Origin: CAWKAO01 sp963847665
GTDB taxonomy: Bacteria > Actinomycetota > Humimicrobiia > Humimicrobiales > Humimicrobiaceae
DNA: 64,000 nt
Assembly (NCBI GenBank): GCA_963847665.1
Contig: CAWKAO010000002.1
Coordinates: 1 to 64,000, forward strand
Reading direction: 5' to 3'
The position numbers and the translations under genes are program-made. Below the pieces are notes generated by a model. The model was not told the DNA's origin, did not search any database, and was given only the letters and a program-made list of their open reading frames with translations. Position 1 is the first letter of the stretch; each line of letters opens with the position of its first letter. Of this stretch, positions 1 to 7,675 are shown in pieces.

Positions 1-319
1 TTATATCCTCGTCTGCAAGCTTTGCTATATTCATATCTATCACTTTTTTTTTCCAGGAGGATGGAAGCATTGATGCCACTGTAAGCAATCCAAATGGCGG
101 ATAAGCTGCCTTCTTTCCAATGAATTTCAGTATGTTTTTAAAACTCCAGAATGAGTTGGGATATTGGGGATAGATAAAAAGGATTTTTCTTGAGTCTTGA
201 CACATTTCGTCTGCTAGGACTTTATTTTTAGATTCTTGGCTTGTTATTACTTTATAACGGCAGGAAGATATCGATTGCCGATCTTTAACTATATTTTTAT
301 TGTTTTTTGCAGTACTCAT
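1..319 (-). CDS. B12-binding radical SAM protein, N-terminal part (cut by window edge)
   Basis: This reading frame starts at the ATG whose complement lies at 317-319 and runs off the left edge, leaving about 106 residues. After a polar N-terminal extension it reads KILFIYPQYPNSFWSFK, then KKAAYPPFGLLTVASMLP, then KVIDMNIAKLADEDI. This pattern (YPxxPxxFW, PPxGLLTVAxxLP, a D-N pair before an acidic stretch) is the start of the cobalamin-binding domain in radical SAM proteins of the HpnJ/DUF4070 type. The radical SAM cluster itself lies outside the window, so the substrate cannot be guessed. It is transcribed in the same direction as the two-component genes to its right, 172 bases downstream of them. 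Confidence 0.72.
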   Translation of the reverse strand, partial: MSTAKNNKNIVKDRQSISSCRYKVITSQESKNKVLADEMCQDSRKILFIYPQYPNSFWSFKNILKFIGKKAAYPPFGLLTVASMLPSSWKKKVIDMNIAKLADEDI

Positions 320-491
320 ATTAAATTAATACCAGTTTAAGTAAAGTAGTTAGTACCAGCATTAGAGCTGAAACCAGATTTTTACTTTTTTCGGCTAGTA
401 GTATTTTCATTTTTTATTTAAGTATAATAGCGCAGCACGACAATGGTAACGGTGGGGTGTGTAGTATTTCAGTGGGTGTTAGTGCTAAGTA

Positions 492-1141
492 TTATCCTGG
501 TAATTTCACCAGTTTTTGTTTTAGGGCAATATAGGCTGCTTCAGTTCTCTTAGAGACGCCTAACTTACCCAGTATATTGCTGACATGAAATTGAACAGTG
601 GAACTACTAAGAAAAAGCCTTTCTGCAATTTGCTTATTGGACAGGCCCTCTACTATAAGGGTGAGTATTTCTTTTTCACGGCCAGTCAGTTTGATATTTT
701 TATTATCTTTTTCCTGCAGCTCTGAAAGCAAGATCTTTGTAGCTTGAGACGAAAGTACGATCTTTCCTTGATATATGTCTTTAATTGTCTTGATCAGCTT
801 TTCAGCTGATATGTTTTTTAAAATGTAGCTAACTGCTCCGGCCTTAAGCGATTCTTTGATAAGGTCCTTATCATTAAAACTTGTCAGTGCAATAATTTTT
901 ATATCTGGCCAATTCTTGATCAATTGGCTTGTTGCCGCTGCTCCATCAAGGACTTCATGACCATATCCATAAGTACTATATCGGGCCTGTACTTGCCGCA
1001 CATCTCAATTGCTTCTTTTCCGTTTTCTGCTTCTGCGACAAGAAGTATTTCATCATAGGCTTCAAATACTGTTTTGATACCATGACGAACAAGCGGATGA
1101 TCATCAACTATCATTACCTTAATTTTATTATTTTTGCCCAT
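492..1141 (-). CDS. NarL/FixJ-type response regulator, one frameshift
   Basis: This is a two-domain transcription regulator. The N-terminal receiver has the acidic pair D13-D14 in MIVDDHPLVRHG and the phospho-acceptor Asp in DIVLMDMVM (about residue 59). It continues as LDGAAATSQLIKNWPD, ALTSF and KAGAVSYILKN, then a LuxR-type helix-turn-helix with LTGREKEILTLIVEGLSNKQIAERL and a SSSTVQFHVSNILGKLGV recognition helix. The receiver is split between two frames. A one-base loss near 955, inside the codons after the phospho-acceptor Asp, explains it. It overlaps the histidine kinase gene by 14 bases, so the two are translationally coupled partners. The frameshift may be a sequencing error, because every other motif is intact. 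Confidence 0.85.
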
Positions 1142-2148
1142 AGTTTTTTTTATTATTATTGTAAATGACCGATACTTTGGTGCCGTTGCCCGGACTGCTT
1201 TTTATATTAAGGAAAGCTCCTATTATTTTTGCCCTTTCCTTCATTATTACCAGTCCAAAATTTTCAGAGTTTGCATCCTTAATACTAAACCCTACTCCAT
1301 TATCTTCTATATCCAATGTAATTTTATCAGAAAGACTTTTTAGCACCAACTTAGCTTTAGTAGCAGACGAATGTTTGGCGATATTGTTTAATGCTTCCTG
1401 GGCAATGCGATAAAAACTAAGTTCAACCCTGTGGGAATACTCATATTTTTTTACTATTTCCATTGATATAGGGATTTTAGTTTTTATGCCCATAGATTTT
1501 ACCAGCTCCTTTATATGTTCTGACAGGTCTTCGTTTTGAAAAGCGGAGGGTTTTAGATCATAAAGCAAGGCACGCATCTCCGTAAGCGCAAGATTATTTA
1601 ACATCCTTATTTCATCTAATCTATCAATTACTGTCTCGGGGTCTTTTTTCCACAATTTTGGAAGCACTTCTGCAATAAGATTTGCAGAAAAAAGAGTTTG
1701 GGTCACTGTATCGTGTAGCTCCCTGGCTTATAGTTTCTATCATCAGAGAGGATTGTCTTCTTATCTGTTTTTTGTTTTAATTTTTCTTGCCTTTTTCTAT
1801 CTGTTATATCAGTTCCATAAAAATTGTAATAATGCTCGTCCTTTACTTTTACTATGCTGAATTCATAGATTAAATCACCGATTTTATACTCTGAAATTAA
1901 AAAAGCTATCATTTTTCTTTTTTATTGAAGCCTTAAAAAAGTCAATCAGCTTTTTAGGATTTTTTTATCTTTTAAGCCCAGCTTTTCAAATATGATTTTC
2001 GCAGGTGTATTTGCATAAATAATCCTAAAGTCAGTACCTATTCTAAACACCGGGTTTGGGTTTTCTTGAGGAAATTTTGACAGGTCAATAATTTCTTTTT
2101 GTGCCTTCTTTTTTTAATTGAATCTTTTCTCTTTATATCTTCAATCAT
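1128..2148 (-). pseudogene. PAS-domain sensor histidine kinase (HisKA_3 type), several frameshifts
   Basis: Read across frames, this encodes a PAS domain (SKFPQENPNPVFRIG, then FRIIYANTPAKIIFEKLGL, ending in YNFYGTDITDRKRQEK). A NarL-partner kinase core follows, with H-box RELHDTVTQTLFSANL, the helix MRALLYDLKP, and an ATPase domain with ALNNIAKHSSATKA, LDIEDNGVGFS and GLVIMKERAK. No membrane segment is seen, so it is probably cytosolic. Breaks are needed near 1730 (just before the H-box), around 1890, 1955 and 2115. The start ATG at 2148 is the first one ahead of the PAS region but is uncertain. It pairs with the downstream response regulator. With four breaks it may be a true pseudogene or a poorly polished sequence. 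Confidence 0.75.
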
Positions 2149-2679
2149 TTGTTTATTTAGCAAGCGATATTTTATACAGTTAATTTTACCTATTAATTTT
2201 ACCAGTTGCAAAAAGAAATATTATGTTCTAATTAACTACATTTAAATAAATCAAGTCAGACGATTCTTACAGTTATTTATCTTAGTTATTTTTTATTTGA
2301 AGGATTTTAAATATTTGAAGAAATAAGAAAGTTCTCTTGCTTAATTAAAACAATCCTGCAAGTGCCACCCACACACTTGGCGACCCCCGCTAAAGCAAAT
2401 ATGGTAATTCAAATAAAGAGGTTCTTGTATTCACCAATGCTGGCTGAGCAGGTCGGTCAGGATTATCTTTAGCTAAAATCATTAATTCTTAGTTCCAGAA
2501 TTTTAAGTTCGAATCTTGAGTTATTGAGTAATGTATCCAGGATTAAAATAAGACAAATGAGACACTATAAAAAAGGTGTCTTAATTTAATTAATTTATAT
2601 AATAGCATAAATATACAATGAAGAAATATTAATTTTACTGTAAATCTGTTTTTAAAATCAAGTTTGTTTTATTTTAATT
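2149..2679. other. Non-coding stretch
   Basis: These 531 bases hold no open frame with a recognisable product. A small inverted repeat (GACAC / GTGTC, 10-base loop) at 2561-2580 is the only clear structure. The stretch around 2360-2400 is richer in G+C than its surroundings, but I do not recognise it as an RNA gene. Confidence 0.5.
2559..2586. terminator. Weak hairpin, possible terminator
   Basis: GACAC at 2561-2565 pairs with GTGTC at 2576-2580, extended by A2560-T2581, and is followed by TTAATTTAATT on the + strand. The stem is short and the T run is broken, so termination is only a possibility. Confidence 0.25.
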
Positions 2680-2940
2680 TCAATCAAGGTCTATTAGTAT
2701 TTTCATAACTTCATCTGGTTTTTCATCACATAGTCTATAAGCATCAGGAAATCTCTCAAAATTTAAATGATGAGTTTGTAATATTTTTAAATTCACTTTA
2801 TCCTTTTTAACCAAATCTATCGCCTTATAATAATCATTCCAATTATATATACAAGAACCAATAAGTTTGAGCTCTTTATCTTGAACAAGTACAACTGCTG
2901 TAAGTCTTCTTACTATGGTGTTCTTAGATAAAAAATACAA
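2680..2940 (-). pseudogene. Zinc-type alcohol dehydrogenase, C-terminal remnant
   Basis: The 86-residue frame reads KELKLIGSCIYNWNDYYKAIDLVKKDKVNLK and then HHLNFERFPDAYRLCDEKPDEVMKILI. This is the C-terminal end of a medium-chain zinc-dependent alcohol or polyol dehydrogenase: the strand after the Rossmann fold, then the catalytic-domain helix in which 'A-Y/F-...-K-x-L' is typical. Full-length relatives have about 340 residues, so the GroES-like domain with the catalytic zinc and the nucleotide-binding motif are both missing. The upstream bases do not continue the family, and the first 15 or so residues look like read-through. I call it a deletion remnant, consistent with the other damaged genes nearby. 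Confidence 0.65.
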
Positions 2941-3052
2941 GATTATATAAAAAATAATTTAATAAAAACTTTATACTGTTTTGTTGAATTGCCCGAAATT
3001 TGATGTAGGCTCCAAAAATATTAGGGAAGTTGGTCAGTTTAGATACTGTACA

Positions 3053-3130
3053 GGTTGGCTGGGCAAGGTAATGAAATTTCGAACCATTTTTTGAAGGTAC
3101 TAAAGAATCTGAAAGACCTGTTTAAAAACT
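3053..3130. repeat. Dispersed repeat A, copy 1
   Basis: This intergenic copy starts GGTTGGCTGGGC, contains GAAATTTCGAACCATTTTTT, and trails into AT-rich sequence with TCTGAAA. The same arrangement recurs at 5098, 11142, 11731 and 12867. Confidence 0.65.
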
Positions 3131-3258
3131 AATAATATAAATGTTTATTTTTACTGCTTTCAATGGATAGCCAATATCCAAAATCTGACAAATAACCAAA
3201 CTAATATATATAATAATACTATAATATTTATTCTTTAATTAATGTAAGGGAGGAATAA

Positions 3259-3558
3259 ATGAATGATAATGCTAAAAATACAGGTCCAACTGGATTATCG
3301 ATCACTTCACTTGTAACGGGAATTCTATCGTCTTTTCCTGGATGTGCTATAGCTGCAATAGTTTGTGGTGCTATAGACCTCAATAAACAAAAAGGTATAA
3401 AAGAAATGAATATCAGTAAGGGTTTTGATATTACTGGAATTGTACTGGGTGCATTATCAATCTTTTTAGGAATTGTTTTTGTTATATTAGCATCTATTGC
3501 ACTAGTCGGTTGGTTTCCAATATTGGGATTTGTGGGGTATGCCTTTTCAGTCCTTTAA
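3259..3558 (+). CDS. Small DUF4190-like membrane protein
   Basis: The 99-residue protein has two hydrophobic segments (about residues 14-38, SITSLVTGILSSF to AAIVCGAID, and 56-98, ITGIVLGALSIFLG onward) separated by a polar loop, LNKQKGIKEMNISKGFD. The order 'TGLSITSLVTGI ... IVCGAIDL ... GFDITGIVLGA' matches DUF4190-type proteins, whose function is unknown. A GGGAGG ribosome site lies 8 bases before the ATG. A frameshifted relative lies at 13485-13856 on the other strand, with matching NTG, CGSIDLN and GFDIAGIV blocks. Confidence 0.7.
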   Translation: MNDNAKNTGPTGLSITSLVTGILSSFPGCAIAAIVCGAIDLNKQKGIKEMNISKGFDITGIVLGALSIFLGIVFVILASIALVGWFPILGFVGYAFSVL

Positions 3559-3681
3559 GTAGCCCAAAAAGTCGAAACTTTTAAATATACATAGAAATAT
3601 ATTTTTTGTGATATAGTTTCTACTTTATTGGTATTAGGAAATAAAAGCCAGAAAAATATATGCTAAAAGGAGGTATATTTT

Positions 3682-3867
3682 ATGTCAGACAAGAATGATT
3701 ATCTAAAATCATATATCGGTAAAAAATGTAAAATAGATGTTACAGCTTTCTATTCTCCATTTTCGGGAACTATTACAAAATGTGAAAATGGCTGGATAAC
3801 ATTTGAAACAAGGGGGACAACAGAATTATTTAATATTGATAGAATAAATAGGATATCCACTATCTAA
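3682..3867 (+). CDS. Small Sm-like/DUF-type protein
   Basis: This 61-residue soluble protein has the layout of a small single-domain beta barrel: YIGKKCKIDVTAFYSPFSGTI, a CENGWITFET strand pair, then LFNIDRINRIS. That pattern (G-K, F-x-G-x-I, G-W-I, N-I-D-R-I) resembles small LSm-like proteins found beside membrane-protein genes in low-G+C bacteria. No active-site residues can be proposed. A strong AGGAGGT site lies 8 bases before the ATG, which supports real translation. The left end of the insertion sequence lies 7 bases past its stop codon. Confidence 0.6.
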   Translation: MSDKNDYLKSYIGKKCKIDVTAFYSPFSGTITKCENGWITFETRGTTELFNIDRINRISTI

Positions 3868-3873
3868 GAGTTG

Positions 3874-5045
3874 TGTTTACAACTACTTAAAATTAATGCT
3901 CTTTGAAAAACAAATAAAAGTATAGAGCCTTAGTAGATTTAACACTACCTCCAAGTTAAAATATTTGATTAGTTACAAAACAAATATCAAGGAGGTAGCG
4001 ATGACGCAGGAAGAAATTATCATGCGCCACAGACTAAATTTACTACTAAGGGCAAAATCTATCAAGAACATATCGGCTGCCTGCAGGCATTATGGTCTGT
4101 CACGCACGGTCTATTACAAGTTTAAAAGCAGATATCTGGCCTATGGCATATATGGTCTAAGGGATAAGGCAAGAAAAGTCCCTGTTATGCCAAATGCCAC
4201 AAAAGCTAAAGTAGTGGAAAAAGTACTTTCAGTTGCAAAAAGGTATCCAACATATGGACCAGCAAGGCTTGCAAATGAGATCGGCGGTATTGTATGCCCT
4301 GCCACTGTTTACAATATCCTAAAGCGACATGGGCTAGCTAAAAAGCTTGACAGGTTGCTCTCACTTTCTGATATTCCATCAGATATCAGGATAAGCCCAA
4401 TACTTGCAAGAAAACTAGAGGTCCAAAAGCCTGCACAAATATTTAGCCCAAGGCCAGGATACATGCTATCAGTTGATACTTTCTATGTGTGTAGCCTAAA
4501 AGGTGTAGGAAGAATCTATCAGTTTACAGCTATTGATACAAACTCATCCTTTGGAGCCGCTTATCTTTATGCTGATAAAAGTGCATCTTCAGCAGTAGAC
4601 TTTATGGCAAAGACCATAGCTATCTTTAAAGCACTAGCCATAGTCATATGCTCAGTACTTACTGATAATGGAAAGGAATATACAAGTCACTGGGGCAGCA
4701 GCCATATCTTTGAGGATTTTCTTACCAGTAAGGCTATCAAGCATAAATATACAAAGGTAAGGTGTCCCTGGACAAACGGATATGCTGAGCGCTTTAACAG
4801 GACACTTCTTGAAGAGTTTTACCAGCCGGCACTTATGAGTAAAAATTACAGCAGCATAAAAGAACTGCAGGTTGATCTTGATAAGTACCTATACTTTTAC
4901 AATTTTCAAAGAACACACCAAGGTTATAGACTAAAAGGTTTAAAACCTTGTTACAAACTATATTCTGTAAGTGACTTAAAAGCACTTACAGGTTAATATA
5001 TATTTTAAATATTTTGCTTGGAGGTTAAAGTGTTAACTGTAAACA
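3874..5045 (+). mobile_element. IS481-type insertion sequence
   Basis: A single transposase gene is bounded by the inverted octamer TGTTTACA (3874-3881) and TGTAAACA (5038-5045). A second, subterminal inverted repeat lies inside: TTTAACACTACCTCCAAG at 3939-3956, continuing into AAAATATTT, is mirrored at 5008-5036. The total of 1172 bp is normal for IS481. I found no convincing target-site duplication (AGAGTTG on the left, CCAAGCC on the right). The element sits between a small gene and a copy of repeat A. Confidence 0.8.
4001..4996 (+). CDS. IS481-family DDE transposase
   Basis: The 331-residue protein has an N-terminal helix-turn-helix (AACRHYGLSRTVYYKFKSRY), a linker, and an rve integrase core. 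The catalytic triad is visible: D in LSVDTFY, D in SVLTDNGKEY, and E in NGYAERFNRTLLEEF. The C-terminal YFYNFQRTHQGYRLKGLKP block is typical of IS481. I chose the ATG at 4001 because AAGGAGGTAGCG directly precedes it; an in-frame upstream ATG at 3965 has no ribosome site. The frame is complete, so the element could be active. It mobilises itself by cut-and-paste or copy-type transposition between the flanking inverted repeats. Confidence 0.9.
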   Translation: MTQEEIIMRHRLNLLLRAKSIKNISAACRHYGLSRTVYYKFKSRYLAYGIYGLRDKARKVPVMPNATKAKVVEKVLSVAKRYPTYGPARLANEIGGIVCPATVYNILKRHGLAKKLDRLLSLSDIPSDIRISPILARKLEVQKPAQIFSPRPGYMLSVDTFYVCSLKGVGRIYQFTAIDTNSSFGAAYLYADKSASSAVDFMAKTIAIFKALAIVICSVLTDNGKEYTSHWGSSHIFEDFLTSKAIKHKYTKVRCPWTNGYAERFNRTLLEEFYQPALMSKNYSSIKELQVDLDKYLYFYNFQRTHQGYRLKGLKPCYKLYSVSDLKALTG

Positions 5046-5097
5046 CCAAGCCTAGATAGTACAAATAAGAAATAGTTATACATTCTAATCCATATTG

Positions 5098-5180
5098 CTG
5101 GCTGCCCCGAGTTGCGAAATTTCGAACCACTTTTTAAAGGAATTAACCAGTCTGGAGAAATTTTTAATATAAATTTGATA
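5098..5180. repeat. Dispersed repeat A, copy 2
   Basis: This copy begins CTGGCTGCCCCGAGTTG and continues CGAAATTTCGAACCACTTTT, then AAAGGAATTAACCAGTCTGG. The perfect palindrome CGAAATTTCG lies at its centre. It lies 52 bases right of the insertion sequence. Confidence 0.7.
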
Positions 5181-5243
5181 TTTACTATACCTGTATTATA
5201 ATTGAATTAAATAATATTAATCATAGAATTTAATAGAAAAATA

Positions 5244-5343
5244 AATTTAGTAGCATTGAGGCTTCTCCTAATATAATTGGTCGCCAATTGTATAGAAAAG
5301 CTTAAGCTAATAGCGAAACCGACTAAATAAGTCGGTTTTTTTA
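5244..5343 (+). promoter_or_regulatory. Duplicated hairpin leader with terminator, copy 1
   Basis: A long imperfect hairpin (GGCTTCTCC ... AATTGG-TCG-CCAATT ... GAAAAGCTT, about 5258-5302) is followed by AATAGCGAA. A textbook intrinsic terminator comes next, with ACCGAC at 5318-5323 pairing with GTCGGT at 5331-5336 and then seven Ts. It ends 34 bases before the ATG of the 79-residue lipoprotein. A copy nearly identical over about 95 bases lies at 5928-6028, before the next gene. Either both genes are controlled by premature termination, or a terminator was duplicated together with a gene. Confidence 0.6.
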
Positions 5344-5377
5344 TTTTAAAATGTTACTTAAATGAGGAGGTATTAAT

Positions 5378-5617
5378 ATGGGTAGCAAGTTAATATTATC
5401 ATTAGTGTTGATACTTGTAATCAGTCTTGGAGTAGGATGTTCAGCGTATAGTAAATCAGAAGTTATGAAAGTAAATTGTTGTGATGGAAGTGTTGCAGAA
5501 TTTTCACTTGCCGAATACTCTTATAGTGCTGAGGATGAAGGAATTTATTTGATAGATAGAACAACGGGAGAACAACATTACTTCTCTTACAATGAATTCT
5601 ATGATGTTGAATGGTAG
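5378..5617 (+). CDS. Small predicted lipoprotein
   Basis: The 79-residue protein has a signal peptide (MGSKLILSLVLILVISLGVGC) ending in an LGVGC lipobox, so the mature form begins at Cys21 and is anchored on the outer face of the membrane. The 59-residue remainder has a Cys pair (NCCDGS) and an acidic, Tyr-rich C-terminus. I recognise no domain. GAGGAGG lies 8 bases before the ATG. It is preceded by the duplicated hairpin/terminator leader and may share its control with the next gene. Confidence 0.75.
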   Translation: MGSKLILSLVLILVISLGVGCSAYSKSEVMKVNCCDGSVAEFSLAEYSYSAEDEGIYLIDRTTGEQHYFSYNEFYDVEW

Positions 5618-5755
5618 TTAGGTATAAAGATTAAAAAACATATAAGAATAGCTGCCGTATTGGTTTTATGTCATGACTTATAGACATGGAGTTTTTTTAA
5701 CGATATATTAAATATTTTTAAAATCAATCAAATATAGATTAGATTATTTAGCAAG

Positions 5756-5836
5756 TCTGGCTGGGGATAGTAGACGACGTTAAAACCAGCTTATTGAGCT
5801 TAAATGAAAATATTTTTATACAAGGATTGAGTCTTA
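5756..5836. repeat. Dispersed repeat B, copy 1
   Basis: It reads GTCTGGCTGGGGATAGTAGA, then AAAACCAGCTTATTGAGCTT, then AAATGAAAATATTTTTATA and GGATTGAGT. The same blocks recur in order at 7314 and 13401. Confidence 0.65.
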
Positions 5837-5927
5837 ATTCAAATTTCTATTAAATTAAAATTTTTATTCGATTTTTAAAGTAGTAAAATAATTATAGAAC
5901 AATTGTTACAAGATTATATAAAATAAT

Positions 5928-6028
5928 AATTTAGTAGTATTGCGGCTTTTCCTATTATAATTGGTCGCCAATTGTATAGAAAAGCTTAAATCCAATAGCG
6001 AAACCGACTAAATAGGTCGGTTTTTTTA
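5928..6028 (+). promoter_or_regulatory. Duplicated hairpin leader with terminator, copy 2
   Basis: This second copy of the 5244-5343 element has GGCTTTTCC, then AATTGG-TCG-CCAATT, then GAAAAGCTT, AATAGCGAA, and the terminator ACCGAC (6003-6008) with GTCGGT (6016-6021) and a seven-T tail. It ends 48 bases before the ATG of the next secreted-protein gene. The two copies differ at only a few positions, several of them in loops or weak stem positions. Confidence 0.6.
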
Positions 6029-6076
6029 TTTATATAGTTTTTAGGATCATAAAAAATTTTACTTAAAGGAGGTAAG

Positions 6077-7225
6077 ATGAAATATTTGAAAACAAAAATT
6101 TATATAGTAGTTTGTATTGTTATGGTAATATCACTTTTAAGCATTTCAGCGGTTTGTAATCAATGTGGTAAAACAGCTACCACCATAGAAATAACAGAAA
6201 GTACGGAAAAGGAAACGACCTCAGAAGAGGCTGAAACTGTTTTAGAAGAAGGGAAAGTCTCCACTACAACATTATCAGTAAAAGAGACAACTGTTTCTAC
6301 TTCTGAGGAATCACCTGAATTAACTACAATAGAAACTACAGCAGCTGAGTCTACTGCCGAAGATTTACAAACCCCCACACTAAATCTTGAAATTTATGAA
6401 GGTCCAACTTATTCTGCAGATGATGAGGTGTGTTATTACAGGGTAGAAGCAATTATTACCGGTAATCCTGTTCCAGATGTGGATTTTTCAAAGGATGATA
6501 GTGGTGGAGCTTGGGGAAACAAAAAATGTCAGGTAAATCTTAATGATCCTTCTGAAACCTATACACTTATTGCCAAAGCTACAAACTCTGAAGGTTATGC
6601 AACTGATTCACTCATACTTACATGGGGATGTGAGGCAGAACCAACAGAAGAAACTGAAGAAGATATAATTTTTGAGGGTTGGGATTTGGGAACAATTACG
6701 CCTGGATTAATTCCCACTTTGGATAAGTTGATCCTTAATCCTCGGGATATTGGATATATAGTTCGTCCCAGCGGTGTAAATACTGATACTGCAATTTTTG
6801 GAGATTCTATTAGTAATACACAAGTTCTTGGATATTTTGGGTTTGGTATTTTCAGTGGATTTGAAGGTAGGACCATTGAGTCTATTTCTCTTCAATTAAA
6901 CACTTATAGATACTGGGATGATGCACTAGTCAGTATATTTGGAAATATAAAAGGAACTATTATGCGTGATCCGATTTTTCCTCTAGATGCTTTAGATTGG
7001 TCTGGTACATTAATCACTGATATGATTTTTGATCATTTTCAGGAACCTATAATATGGACAGGAACAAATTTAAAGAATGCCATACAGGCAAAAATAAATG
7101 AAGGTAAACCTGTGGAGTTTAGATTTTATTATACTTTATCGCCTTATACTGACGGAGATTACCAGATTGATGGAAGAGAATATAGAAGGCAAGATGTTAC
7201 TCTGACTGTAGAATTTGCTGATTAA
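6077..7225 (+). CDS. Secreted or anchored surface protein with Thr/Glu-rich stalk
   Basis: The 382-residue protein has an N-terminal hydrophobic segment (residues 7-28, IYIVVCIVMVISLLSISAVC) that acts as signal peptide or anchor; the residues before the Cys do not form a good lipobox. A Thr/Glu/Ser-rich stalk follows (about 35-98). Next comes an immunoglobulin-like domain (about 100-185: VEAIITGNPVPDVDFSKDD, then TYTLIAKATNSEGYATDSL), and finally a C-terminal domain of about 180 residues with beta-rich patterning that I do not recognise. AAAGGAGGT precedes the ATG. Its likely place is outside the membrane, with the stalk spanning the wall. Confidence 0.7.
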   Translation: MKYLKTKIYIVVCIVMVISLLSISAVCNQCGKTATTIEITESTEKETTSEEAETVLEEGKVSTTTLSVKETTVSTSEESPELTTIETTAAESTAEDLQTPTLNLEIYEGPTYSADDEVCYYRVEAIITGNPVPDVDFSKDDSGGAWGNKKCQVNLNDPSETYTLIAKATNSEGYATDSLILTWGCEAEPTEETEEDIIFEGWDLGTITPGLIPTLDKLILNPRDIGYIVRPSGVNTDTAIFGDSISNTQVLGYFGFGIFSGFEGRTIESISLQLNTYRYWDDALVSIFGNIKGTIMRDPIFPLDALDWSGTLITDMIFDHFQEPIIWTGTNLKNAIQAKINEGKPVEFRFYYTLSPYTDGDYQIDGREYRRQDVTLTVEFAD

Positions 7226-7675
7226 AACTAATAATGTTCTCTATATAAGTATAACATACTGCTGCAGGTCCAATAGCAGGATTTTAGATACTTTTAACAA
7301 ATATGTCTGAAAGTGGCTGGCCACAGCCAGCAAAATTAGAACCAGATTACTGAGCTTAAATGGGGATATTTTTATACCTGAATTGAGTTTCTAAATCATT
7401 TTCTGTTATACTAATAAAAATTTATTATTTCAAATAGTGAGATATATAAAAAAACACCTACCTGAGGGGAAGAAATTTATAATTCAAGTAAAAATTTTAT
7501 GGTCGAAACTACTAATAATTGGTGGGATATATGACCGACCCGTTTTATAACACCTTAAACCCTTCTGATGATAGAAATTCCTTTTCTGATAAGATTAATA
7601 GTCCCCTTTTACCGGGCATTTATTGAGTAATTGAATATGAAATCATGACATTATTGGTTTTGGAGGTGGGAACTT
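7226..7675. other. Non-coding stretch containing repeat B
   Basis: These 450 bases carry no gene that I can support. They include repeat B copy 2 (7314-7392) and, near the right end, the GGAGGTGGG ribosome site of the cyclase gene. Confidence 0.5.
7314..7392. repeat. Dispersed repeat B, copy 2
   Basis: It reads GTGGCTGGCCACAGCCAGC, then TTAGAACCAGATTACTGAGC, then TTAAATGGGGATATTTTTAT and GAATTGAGT. It matches copy 1 block for block. TGGCTGGCCACAGCCA is itself nearly self-complementary. Confidence 0.65.

Noticed and set aside
2340..2480. Possible tRNA or other RNA gene in the more G+C-rich patch
   Set aside because: I could not fold a cloverleaf or find a T-loop/anticodon pair; no known RNA signature is visible.
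3867..5052. Target-site duplication of the insertion sequence
   Set aside because: The bases outside the two terminal octamers do not match each other in any simple register.
5244..6028. Cyclic-di-GMP or preQ1 riboswitch in the duplicated leader
   Set aside because: The conserved cores of these classes (GCACAGGGCAAACC with GACGCAAAGCC, or the short preQ1 pseudoknot) are not present; only a hairpin and a terminator are clear.
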